From Chloroflexota bacterium (GTDB lineage Bacteria; Chloroflexota; Anaerolineae; Promineifilales; Promineifilaceae), in contig JAUVOB010000077.1 of the NCBI GenBank assembly GCA_030599405.1, positions 1 through 6,816 of the forward strand: a stretch of DNA of 6,816 bases, given 5' to 3'. Positions 1 to 6,273 of this stretch are shown here, piece by piece. The first letter of the stretch is position 1, and each line of letters opens with the position of its first letter. A program made the position numbers and the translations under genes. The notes beneath the pieces are model-generated. The model was not told where the DNA came from and made no database searches. It worked only from the letters and a program-made list of their open reading frames with translations.

Positions 1-914
1 ATCACGTTGGGAATTTCACCACTGTTTGACCCGATCACCGCGACTTCGCATGACATCGCCTCGATAAGAATGCGGCCAAACTGCTCCTTCCAGTTGGGCA
101 GCGTTCGTGATGGCACAACTAGAACATCTAACTGCCCTAGGTACGCAGGCATGTCGTCCGAGGGGACGCTCCCGTCAAAGAGAACCCTGTCTTCTATGCC
201 ATAGTTGTGGGCGAGCTGTTCCAGCCCTGGGCGCTGTGGTCCGTCGCCGGCGATGTGCAATCGCCAGATGCCTGGCAGTTCGGCTACCGCCTCGAGAAGA
301 AGGTCTATACCTTTCTCTGGCACCAACCTACGCGCCGCCGAGCCAATCACAAACGCCCGTCCCATATCTCTACGCTCTGTGGCCCGGAAAATGTCCGGCC
401 GAACGCCGAATTGTGGTATGACCTCAGATGGACCCTCGTACCCCTTTTCACGCCAGACCTTCACCGAAGCGTCGTTGCCCACAATGGCAAAATCGACCAT
501 TTTTAAGACCTGTTTCTCCATCAGACTGAAAGGAAATGGGTAACTCTTTTTGATGTTTTGCCATGAGAAGAAAAGGCTTCTGGCGCCTACTCCGCGGGCG
601 TGACGGACGCCTAACCAAGTTGCCAGATTGTACGGCTCTTCATCCATGTGAAGGATATCTGGTCGAATGGTCTGCAATCTGTGCTTCAACTTCGGATAAT
701 AATGCAGGTGAAACTGTCCGTTCAGCCTTATCGGATCGACTAACAATTGATATCCGCTGGTATGGCTTCGCTCAAGCCGGATTTCCCCTGCTGGATCACG
801 CCACACAGGAGGTACAATCACCACAAGCTCAACATCGTCAAAATTAGCAAGTGCTTCAAGTTTCGTCTGGTATGCTCCGACGAGACATGCCTTGGAAACC
901 ATTAATACGCGCAT
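1..914 (-). CDS. GT4-family (group 1) glycosyltransferase, 3' end outside window
   Basis: Translating the minus strand from the ATG at 914-912 gives 304 uninterrupted codons that run off the left edge, so the C-terminus is missing. The protein starts MRVLMVSKACLVGAYQTKLE, a typical first beta-strand/loop of a GT-B fold. The C-terminal Rossmann half begins near residue 188 (FVIGSAARRLVPEKG, 189-202), followed by HIAGDGP (220-226) and the nucleotide-sugar-binding EX7E motif, E277 and E285 (EQFGRILIE). These are hallmarks of retaining GT4 enzymes that move a sugar from a nucleotide donor to a lipid- or glycan-bound acceptor at the cytosolic membrane face. Donor and acceptor cannot be read from sequence. 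Only roughly the last 70-100 residues should be missing, judged from usual GT4 length. The start is chosen because MRVLMVSK is the classic N-terminal strand; the bases just upstream have no convincing Shine-Dalgarno. The gene is divergent from the GT-C operon, and its neighbours suggest surface glycan synthesis. Confidence 0.93.
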   Translation of the reverse strand, partial: MRVLMVSKACLVGAYQTKLEALANFDDVELVVIVPPVWRDPAGEIRLERSHTSGYQLLVDPIRLNGQFHLHYYPKLKHRLQTIRPDILHMDEEPYNLATWLGVRHARGVGARSLFFSWQNIKKSYPFPFSLMEKQVLKMVDFAIVGNDASVKVWREKGYEGPSEVIPQFGVRPDIFRATERRDMGRAFVIGSAARRLVPEKGIDLLLEAVAELPGIWRLHIAGDGPQRPGLEQLAHNYGIEDRVLFDGSVPSDDMPAYLGQLDVLVVPSRTLPNWKEQFGRILIEAMSCEVAVIGSNSGEIPNV

Positions 915-1166
915 AATTTATCGGGAGACTGCGATAGAATTCAGGTTGTATCCGGTCATAAGATGATTGCTTTATCGCGATTAAAACGCTACCAACCCAT
1001 CAGCTAATGGTCGCATGTTCGCTGCTAAAAATCAGTGGGTTTTAAGCCAACCGGAGTTGGCAATGTTACCCCTGGTTGGAAACAGCTCCACAACTGCCCA
1101 TGCCATAGTTTTCGTGCCCTCCTACCCGGTTGACACGGGATCGTATTTTGCTATACTTGCCCTGTT
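915..1166. other. Divergent intergenic region, non-coding
   Basis: These 252 bases separate the leftward GT4 gene from the rightward GT-C gene. I see no plausible coding sequence. The right end holds the promoter at 1130-1157. A short inverted repeat, GCCAAC/GTTGGC with loop CGGA (1046-1061), lies about 70 bases upstream of that promoter; it has no T-run, so it is not a terminator, and it could be an operator or chance. No convincing minus-strand promoter for the GT4 gene was recognised. Confidence 0.7.
1130..1157 (+). promoter_or_regulatory. Strong sigma70-type promoter for the GT-C/surface-protein operon
   Basis: A perfect -35 hexamer TTGACA (1130-1135) and a near-perfect -10 TATACT (1152-1157, one mismatch to TATAAT) are separated by 16 bases. 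Transcription would begin about 6-8 bases after the -10, near 1163-1165. That falls almost on the TTG start codon at 1167, so the predicted mRNA would have essentially no 5' leader. It should drive the GT-C gene and, through short spacers, both surface-protein genes. Confidence 0.75.
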
Positions 1167-3140
1167 TTGACAACATCGCGTCAGAGTGCAATTGATACGT
1201 CTTCAAGCCGTCGCCCATCCGTTAGCGGATGGGCGATATTGGTGTTAGTGATAATCATTGCAGCGGGTCTTCGCTTCTGGCAATTGGGTGACGTCCCACC
1301 TGGCCTATATCGGGACGAAGCTGCCAACGGTCTTGATGCACTGGATGTAATTGAGGGGCGCCGAGAGGGAGAAAGCCCATTCTATTTTGCCGCGAATAAT
1401 GGCCGAGAGCCTCTCTATATTTATCTAACCGCACTCTTCGTTGGCGCGATTGGCCAGTCGACTGAGTCCGTCCGTCTCGGAGCTGCCGTCATCGGTACGA
1501 TAACGACGGTCTTCCTGTACTTGCTGGCGGAGGTATGGTTCAACAAGCGGGTTGGTATACTTTCCGCCTGGGTTTGGGCAATCACCGTCTGGCCTCTACA
1601 CCTGAGCCGAATTGGATTGCGACCGATACTCCTGCCAATGATGATGACCATAACCTTGTGGGTGGGAACCCTGGCCTACCGCAGCCAGCGAGAAGGTCAT
1701 TCGAATAATTGGCTCTGGTTGTTGAGTGGTATTTTCTATGGAGCTAGTTTCTATACTTACCTGGCTGTTCGATTCACTCCTCTATTACTTGCAGCCATAA
1801 TCGTTTACCTGGTTCTCACCAAGAGACACAAGCCTCTATGGCCCGGAATCTTATGGTTTGCCCTTGGTGCGTTCATTACCCTAATACCGTTGATTCTACT
1901 TGCCATCCAGCAGCCTGAGTTGGTCGCCGGTCGTTTAGACCAGGTATCGGTTTTGAATTCCGAGGTTAACGGCGGATCTGTCGTCGCTACACTTTTGGAG
2001 AATATCTGGCTAGCTTTAGGCTTGTTTATCGTCAAGGGCGATACCATCATGCGCCATAACCCATCAGGCAGAGCGCTCTTTGACATATTCATGCTAATTC
2101 CGTTTTTAATCGGCTTGATATGGTGTTTTCGGAACTGGCGACGACCGGCGGCGGCAACGCTTATCCTCTGGATCGGAATCATGCTTGGTCCCACGATCCT
2201 TGCCGAGGACACGCCACATTTCCTGCGCGCTGTAGGGATTTTGCCAGCCGCGGTGATGCTGCCGGCGCTTGGCTTGTCGCAAATATGGTCGTGGTCTAAA
2301 CTACCGTCCCATTTGGGAAAAGTGCTTGTCATTGGTCTGTCATTGGCAAGCCTCGGTTTAACAATCAAAGATTACTTTGTCGACTACGGTCGGGATGAAG
2401 TAACGGGGTACTGGTTCGAAGACGCCGCCAGGTCATTGGCGGAAGAAGTAAATGAAGACACCACCAGCGGAATAATCTATATTGATCGCCGCTACTGGGA
2501 CGGATGGCCGTCAATCCGATTTCTAGTTAAATCGTTTGATAATATCAGCCTTTACCGGCCGGATGACCTCCCTCCCGAGACAATTAACCAGCCATCTGTT
2601 ATCTACGCCTGGCCGCACGAGCATTTGGAGCAAACGGCATCAGCCATTATCGCACCAGCAATCGTCAGCGCTGAGGTGGGTGATTTGGCACAAGGTGACC
2701 TTGATTCGGAACCTTACCCCATGTACATTCGTTACAATGTACGTGATCCCATTGACTGGCCAAATTTGGCTAGCTTTAACAATGCCATACAATTGCGGTT
2801 TGCAGAGGTAACTGAGGTTGGTGACAGTCAACTACAGGTAGACTTATACTGGTCGACTCCAGGCCTGGTTGATAATTCAGTCACCGCATTCGTTCACTTG
2901 ACAGAGGGCGAAAAGGTGGTCACCCAAAGCGATGGCATCCCGGGAGCGGGCTATTGGCCAAGCCAGTGGTGGAGACCGGGAATGACCATACTCGACCGGC
3001 ATATTCTAGAACTTGAAGACGATTATAGCGAAGAAAAACAACAAATTCGGATAGGTCTATACGACGCCATAACGTTTGAGCCGCTATATGTAATAGATTC
3101 CAACGGAAGTCCTATTGGCGAGACCTGGACATTGCAATAA
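1167..3140 (+). CDS. Polytopic GT-C glycosyltransferase (ArnT/PMT-like) with C-terminal beta-sandwich domain
   Basis: This 657-residue protein resembles the PMT_2/ArnT (GT39/GT83-like) superfamily, which transfers sugars from lipid-phosphate carriers on the outer membrane face. A short basic, Ser-rich tail (1-20) precedes the first helix (about 21-38). The first extracytoplasmic loop carries the expected acidic pair D50-E51 in GLYRDEAANG. About 12 membrane helices follow up to residue 400 (for example 104-121, 202-217, 227-247, 304-320, 327-345, 354-372, 382-400). Residues 404-530 form a soluble, extracytoplasmic-looking domain. Residues 534-657 look like a beta-sandwich, with landmarks AFVHLTEGEKVVTQSDG (574-590), WWRPGM (601-606) and IGLYDA (629-634). 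Start: TTG at 1167 is the only possible start upstream of the first helix in this frame, since the frame is closed by TGA at 1131 and no ATG precedes the helix. There is no Shine-Dalgarno, consistent with a leaderless message. TTG 1239 or GTG 1242 would cut into helix 1. The gene ends in tandem TAA TAA, 33 bases before the next gene. Fold is confident; sugar and acceptor are unknown. Confidence 0.9.
   Translation: MTTSRQSAIDTSSSRRPSVSGWAILVLVIIIAAGLRFWQLGDVPPGLYRDEAANGLDALDVIEGRREGESPFYFAANNGREPLYIYLTALFVGAIGQSTESVRLGAAVIGTITTVFLYLLAEVWFNKRVGILSAWVWAITVWPLHLSRIGLRPILLPMMMTITLWVGTLAYRSQREGHSNNWLWLLSGIFYGASFYTYLAVRFTPLLLAAIIVYLVLTKRHKPLWPGILWFALGAFITLIPLILLAIQQPELVAGRLDQVSVLNSEVNGGSVVATLLENIWLALGLFIVKGDTIMRHNPSGRALFDIFMLIPFLIGLIWCFRNWRRPAAATLILWIGIMLGPTILAEDTPHFLRAVGILPAAVMLPALGLSQIWSWSKLPSHLGKVLVIGLSLASLGLTIKDYFVDYGRDEVTGYWFEDAARSLAEEVNEDTTSGIIYIDRRYWDGWPSIRFLVKSFDNISLYRPDDLPPETINQPSVIYAWPHEHLEQTASAIIAPAIVSAEVGDLAQGDLDSEPYPMYIRYNVRDPIDWPNLASFNNAIQLRFAEVTEVGDSQLQVDLYWSTPGLVDNSVTAFVHLTEGEKVVTQSDGIPGAGYWPSQWWRPGMTILDRHILELEDDYSEEKQQIRIGLYDAITFEPLYVIDSNGSPIGETWTLQ
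1211..1236 (+). repeat. Perfect 11-bp inverted repeat (hairpin) inside the GT-C gene's 5' end
   Basis: The arms TCGCCCATCCG (1211-1221) and CGGATGGGCGA (1226-1236) are exact reverse complements around the four-base loop TTAG. It overlaps codons 15-24 of the GT-C gene, roughly 47-73 bases downstream of the predicted transcription start, and ends three bases before an in-frame TTG at 1239. No T-run follows, so it is not an intrinsic terminator. It may act as an mRNA hairpin affecting early translation, as a protein-binding operator, or be coincidental. Confidence 0.6.
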
Positions 3141-3173
3141 TAACGGTGGGAGAGCAGGAAGAGGAAACAAAGA

Positions 3174-4802
3174 ATGCGTGGAATACGATTGATTCCATTA
3201 ATCATCCTGGTGTTTATGAGCGTAGGCTTAATTTTACTATCAGCCGACGGACCTGTAAACGCTCAGGGTGAGAACCTGATAACTAATTCAAGTTTCGAAG
3301 GAATATACGATAGCTATGTCCCCGAAACGCCACAGGAGCTGGCGGATTGTCCCTTAGGCATCTGTAACACCGCCCAATTGCCATGGGGTTGGAAACCTTG
3401 GTGGATCAAGGAAAGACCTACCGATGTAAATCCTGAATTTAAGCCAGCGGAAACCAACGCCCCTGGTAATCGAGTCCATTCCGGACAGAGAGCTTCGCAG
3501 TATTTCTCCTTCTGGAGTACCCATAAGGCGGGCTTGCGCCAGACCGCGTCCGTTCCTCACAATTCCCTCGTTGAGTTTTCAATTATGGGACAGGCTTGGA
3601 TGACCGAGTCGGACTCATCGCTGGTCTCTGATTATTCAGGTTCTGCCAACATGCGAGTTGGCATTGATCCGACTGGGGGAACCAATCCATATAGCCCCTC
3701 TGTCGTTTGGTCAGAATACAAGCATCCTTTTGATTCATACCAGCCTTTTTCAGTACGTGCCCAGGCTCAAGGCGAAACAGTGACTGTGTTCACTTTCTCA
3801 GCACCAAGCGTCAATCCAAACAGCCCGGACTACGGATTTAAACACACCGATATCTACTGGGATGACGCTTCATTAATCGTCGTCGGCGCAGGATCGGCAG
3901 TTCCTGTTGCTCCGCCATCGTCTGGTGATGGCTCTGGAAGCGCCGCACCTGTTGCCGTTCCTCGCTACGTCCCGGTCCCGACATCGACGCCAGACGCGGA
4001 AGGCGTAATATACACCGAAGTCCAACCAGGCGACTCACTTTGGGCTATATCTGCTCGGGCTGGATTCAATCTTAATGAGTTTCTTGAACTCAACGAGATA
4101 TCTAGAGACCACCTTATCAGAAGTGGGGATCTATTAGTCACTGGATTTGGCGATCCCCCGGGAGCGAAGGTAGAGATTGAAGGTGACGAAGGATCGTCTG
4201 CCGATTCCACAGAAGAGTCATCAGAGATGGATCCAGAGCCCACATCCACGCCTCCACCGATTCCGACGCAAACTGGGCCAACCTTGGCTGATCAAGAGGT
4301 ATCCGGCGGGATAATCTGCCTGTCGGCCTTTGATGACGTCGATCAGGACACGGTTCACGACGAGATTGAACCGCTACGTTCTGCCGTGGCGATAACCATT
4401 TCTGACGGCGAGCAGGTAGTCAGCAATTACATTACAGACGGAGAGTCCGAGCCATTTTGTATCGCAGGTTTAAAAACAGGTAGCTATCGTGTTACCCGCT
4501 CCAGCCTACCGAATGAAACCTTAACGACACCCGGCGATTACGCGGTAGCCCTGTCCGAAGACCTTGCCATTGATATCGAATTTGGCAGCTATCTCTCTGA
4601 AAACGTGTTAGTTTCGTCTTCTTCGTTCGGCGGGACAACGACCCAAAATGAAGAAGATTCGAATTCTGGTGGAACGGGCGCGCTCGTAGATGAAACAGAC
4701 GATTCCCTCAGTGAGCTCATCATCGTCGGCATCGTCGTCGCGGTGCTGCTGCTCGCTGGTATCGTGATCCTCGTCTTGAGTAAGCGTCGCGCCACGACCT
4801 AG
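3174..4802 (+). CDS. Secreted, membrane-anchored surface protein: CBM-like, LysM and SdrD-B-like domains
   Basis: The 542-residue product begins with a signal peptide (1-30; basic start, hydrophobic core, likely cleavage after VNA). Residues about 34-237 form a beta-rich, carbohydrate-binding-module-like domain (NSSFE at 38-42, RVGIDPTGGT at 161-170, DIYWDDASLIV at 226-236). A Pro/Thr/Ser linker leads to a LysM domain (about 279-324; VQPGDSLWAIS, LNE, IRSGDLLV), a fold that binds peptidoglycan or other GlcNAc-type glycans. A very acidic Ser/Thr/Pro linker (about 331-372) follows. Then comes an SdrD-B-like beta domain (about 379-473) with a calcium-type loop (D388, D390, D392, D396, E399) and cysteines C382 and C429. 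One C-terminal helix (about 514-535) and the tail KRRATT anchor it, with no LPXTG sortase signal. The start is supported by AGAGGA at 3160-3165, eight bases upstream. It sits 33 bases after the GT-C gene, is paralogous to the next gene, and is likely a wall or sheath protein. Confidence 0.9.
   Translation: MRGIRLIPLIILVFMSVGLILLSADGPVNAQGENLITNSSFEGIYDSYVPETPQELADCPLGICNTAQLPWGWKPWWIKERPTDVNPEFKPAETNAPGNRVHSGQRASQYFSFWSTHKAGLRQTASVPHNSLVEFSIMGQAWMTESDSSLVSDYSGSANMRVGIDPTGGTNPYSPSVVWSEYKHPFDSYQPFSVRAQAQGETVTVFTFSAPSVNPNSPDYGFKHTDIYWDDASLIVVGAGSAVPVAPPSSGDGSGSAAPVAVPRYVPVPTSTPDAEGVIYTEVQPGDSLWAISARAGFNLNEFLELNEISRDHLIRSGDLLVTGFGDPPGAKVEIEGDEGSSADSTEESSEMDPEPTSTPPPIPTQTGPTLADQEVSGGIICLSAFDDVDQDTVHDEIEPLRSAVAITISDGEQVVSNYITDGESEPFCIAGLKTGSYRVTRSSLPNETLTTPGDYAVALSEDLAIDIEFGSYLSENVLVSSSSFGGTTTQNEEDSNSGGTGALVDETDDSLSELIIVGIVVAVLLLAGIVILVLSKRRATT
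4008..4145 (+). other. LysM domain coding segment
   Basis: Residues about 279-324 of the first surface protein match the LysM pattern: Y-x-V-x-PGDSLW-x-I at the start, a central L-x-x-LNE, and IRSGDLLV at the end. Length (about 45 residues) is normal for one LysM repeat. The neighbouring paralogue has only a Pro/Thr linker at the equivalent place, so this segment marks a domain gain or loss between the two genes. Confidence 0.85.
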
Positions 4803-4837
4803 TTGTTATCTGTCCCAGTCGCAAGGAATTTGCTATT

Positions 4838-6190
4838 ATGAATCGTTATATCCGAGGCTTTCTTCTGGCGTTAGTCATGATCAGTCTACTGTTTGCCTTA
4901 GAAGCAGGCAAGGCTGAAGCGGTAGAGAACCTACATCTGCAAACAAACCTGCTTCAAAACCCGAGCTTCGAAGAACCCTACAGCAGTGGCGTTGCCCAGG
5001 GCTGGGGGCGCCAACACGAAGATTACAATTCCAATCCTAAACCCGCGAACTGCAGCGATTATTACACTGTCTTGCCGACATGGTCGCCGGAACTGGCAAC
5101 AGGTTCGCTGATTCTTGACGGCGGTCGGTCGCAGCATATCGGAAATCAGTTTGATACCTGGCGCGCCGTTGTCATGCAGGATGTTACCGTCAGCCCAGGT
5201 TCAACATACCGGTTCTCATTTTGGTCAACCGGCAGGGCTTCAAATGAGCAGTATCCCGCCCCATCAGACGGTGCAGTGAATTTGGGAGCCCGGGCTGGAA
5301 TCGACCCCAACGGTGGGGGCAGCATGCTCTCCGGCAATATCGTCTGGGGACCTTCTGGCTCTCCGCATATGAGCGGTGGTACGGCCAACTGGCAGCAATT
5401 CTCGGTTGAGGCTACCGCAGCCGGCGGCAAGATCACTGTTTTCGCCGAGGCCAACAACGGAGGTGCGAACAACTGCCGTGCGCATCTTGACATCTGGTTT
5501 GACAAAGCCGAACTGGTCGAGGCAGGACCTCCCCCGACAAATACACCACCACCGCCACCGCCGCCACCACCGGCTCCGGTTGTGACCAATACGCCTGTCC
5601 CTCCACCACCAACATCTACGCCAGATGTTCCTCCAACTGCGACACCTGTCCCGACCGATATACCAACCAATACTCCCGAGCCGCCCACGGGTGGCGAGAT
5701 TTGTGCCAATGCATTTGCCGATGCTAATCAAAACGGGGTTCACGATCCCGATGAAGGGTGGATGGCAGGGGTTACCTTATCGCTCATTCAGAACGAGCAG
5801 GTGATCGAGACGGGTGTGTCAACCGGTACTGAAACTGCGGTATGTTTCTTAAATCTTTCCGGCATCTATACGGTTGCTCAAACCGTGCCCCGCAATCTTG
5901 AGCTGACGAACGCGCCAGTAAGCAATCCAATCGAGGCAATCGATGGATCGTCTCACTATGTTCCCTTTGGAAGCTGGTTTTCCTCGGATACCGGTGGAGA
6001 AGATGTCGCTGAGGTAACACCTGAAGATAGTGGAGAAGGACAAGGTTCGTCAGATAAGGAAGATAGCAGCTCGGGCGAGGATAATGGTCTAAACCCGCTG
6101 GCCATTGTTGGATTAGGGGCTATCATCCTGGCTATTATTCTACTCGCCGCGCTGATCGTTATCTTATTAAGACAACAAAACGCCCAGTGA
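4838..6190 (+). CDS. Secreted, membrane-anchored surface protein, paralogue lacking LysM
   Basis: The 450-residue product has a signal peptide (1-28, likely cleavage after AEA). A CBM-like beta domain (about 36-229) matches its upstream neighbour: NPSFEEP (41-47), RFSFWSTG (125-132), ARAGIDPNGGG (151-161), DIWFDKAELV (218-227). A Pro/Thr-rich linker (231-284) includes nine consecutive prolines (237-245). An SdrD-B-like domain (about 286-379) carries a textbook calcium-type loop, D295-x-N297-x-N299-G-V-x-D303-x-x-E306, and cysteines C289 and C336. An acidic Ser/Gly stretch (about 384-415) precedes one membrane helix (about 420-444) and the short tail RQQNAQ, so most of the protein lies outside the cell. 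AAGGAA at 4823-4828 is nine bases before the ATG and supports this start. The 35-base gap from the preceding gene argues for co-transcription. Role is probably surface glycan binding or a structural stalk; no enzyme motif is visible. Confidence 0.9.
   Translation: MNRYIRGFLLALVMISLLFALEAGKAEAVENLHLQTNLLQNPSFEEPYSSGVAQGWGRQHEDYNSNPKPANCSDYYTVLPTWSPELATGSLILDGGRSQHIGNQFDTWRAVVMQDVTVSPGSTYRFSFWSTGRASNEQYPAPSDGAVNLGARAGIDPNGGGSMLSGNIVWGPSGSPHMSGGTANWQQFSVEATAAGGKITVFAEANNGGANNCRAHLDIWFDKAELVEAGPPPTNTPPPPPPPPPAPVVTNTPVPPPPTSTPDVPPTATPVPTDIPTNTPEPPTGGEICANAFADANQNGVHDPDEGWMAGVTLSLIQNEQVIETGVSTGTETAVCFLNLSGIYTVAQTVPRNLELTNAPVSNPIEAIDGSSHYVPFGSWFSSDTGGEDVAEVTPEDSGEGQGSSDKEDSSSGEDNGLNPLAIVGLGAIILAIILLAALIVILLRQQNAQ
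5528..5689 (+). repeat. Low-complexity Pro/Thr linker tract
   Basis: Imperfect repeats of codons for Pro with Thr, Ser and Val encode short motifs such as TNTP, TSTP and TATP (residues 231-284 of the second surface protein). Residues 237-245 are nine prolines encoded by CCA/CCG codons. Such linkers act as extended extracellular spacers and are common sites of O-glycosylation. The tract also generates Gly/Trp-rich artefact reading frames on the minus strand. Confidence 0.7.
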
Positions 6191-6196
6191 GATAAT
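6167..6196 (+). promoter_or_regulatory. Possible promoter for the PTPS_related-type membrane protein gene
   Basis: TTAAGA (6167-6172, four of six matches to TTGACA) and GATAAT (6191-6196, five of six matches to TATAAT) are 18 bases apart. The -10 element starts right after the stop codon of the second surface gene. Transcription would start near 6203 and give a leader of about 70 bases. The wider 83-base gap here, compared with 33-35 bases earlier, makes a separate promoter plausible, but the -35 is weak. Confidence 0.35.
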
Positions 6197-6200
6197 TTTG

Positions 6201-6273
6201 TCGCTAGCGAGATGGTAAGCCTGCGACGCAGAACCGGAGACGGTTGAACCGGAGGCGCCTTAGCAAGCCGGCG
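6201..6273 (+). promoter_or_regulatory. Spacer with repeats and possible RNA structure before the last gene
   Basis: The spacer begins with the palindrome TCGCTAGCGA (6201-6210). It also contains two direct copies of GAACCGGAG (6231-6239 and 6246-6254) and a short stem AACCG/CGGTT closed by a GAGA (GNRA-type) loop (6232-6245). Possible enclosing pairings are GCCT 6219-6222 with AGGC 6253-6256, and GCTA 6203-6206 with TAGC 6261-6264. It does not match a riboswitch consensus I know. It could be a structured leader or an operator region. Confidence 0.3.

Noticed and set aside
7..847. Several plus-strand reading frames of 65-112 codons at the left end
   Set aside because: The minus strand encodes a continuous GT4 glycosyltransferase with EX7E and other motifs over the whole interval; the plus frames overlap each other and show no family features.
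1046..1061. Six-bp inverted repeat with CGGA loop upstream of the promoter, considered as a terminator or small RNA
   Set aside because: Stem is short, no T-run follows, and nothing nearby marks a transcript; retained only as a remark on the intergenic region.
1211..1236. Hairpin considered as an intrinsic terminator
   Set aside because: No run of T follows either arm on either strand and it sits inside an open gene just downstream of a strong promoter.
1805..2368. 187-codon minus-strand reading frame inside the GT-C gene
   Set aside because: No recognisable domain, and it lies wholly opposite a convincing polytopic membrane protein, so it is a shadow frame.
4589..4802. C-terminus of the first surface protein considered as a sortase-sorting signal
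   Set aside because: There is no LPXTG-like motif before the helix; the helix plus basic tail suits permanent membrane anchoring instead.
5146..5743. Two long minus-strand reading frames (187 and 159 codons) opposite the second surface gene
   Set aside because: Their Gly- or Trp/Arg-rich sequence is simply the reverse of the Pro/Thr codon tract; the plus-strand gene has signal peptide, domains, anchor and Shine-Dalgarno.
6191..6273. Spacer considered as a known riboswitch (c-di-GMP, c-di-AMP, glycine, fluoride types)
   Set aside because: The conserved core sequences of those classes, as I know them, are not present.
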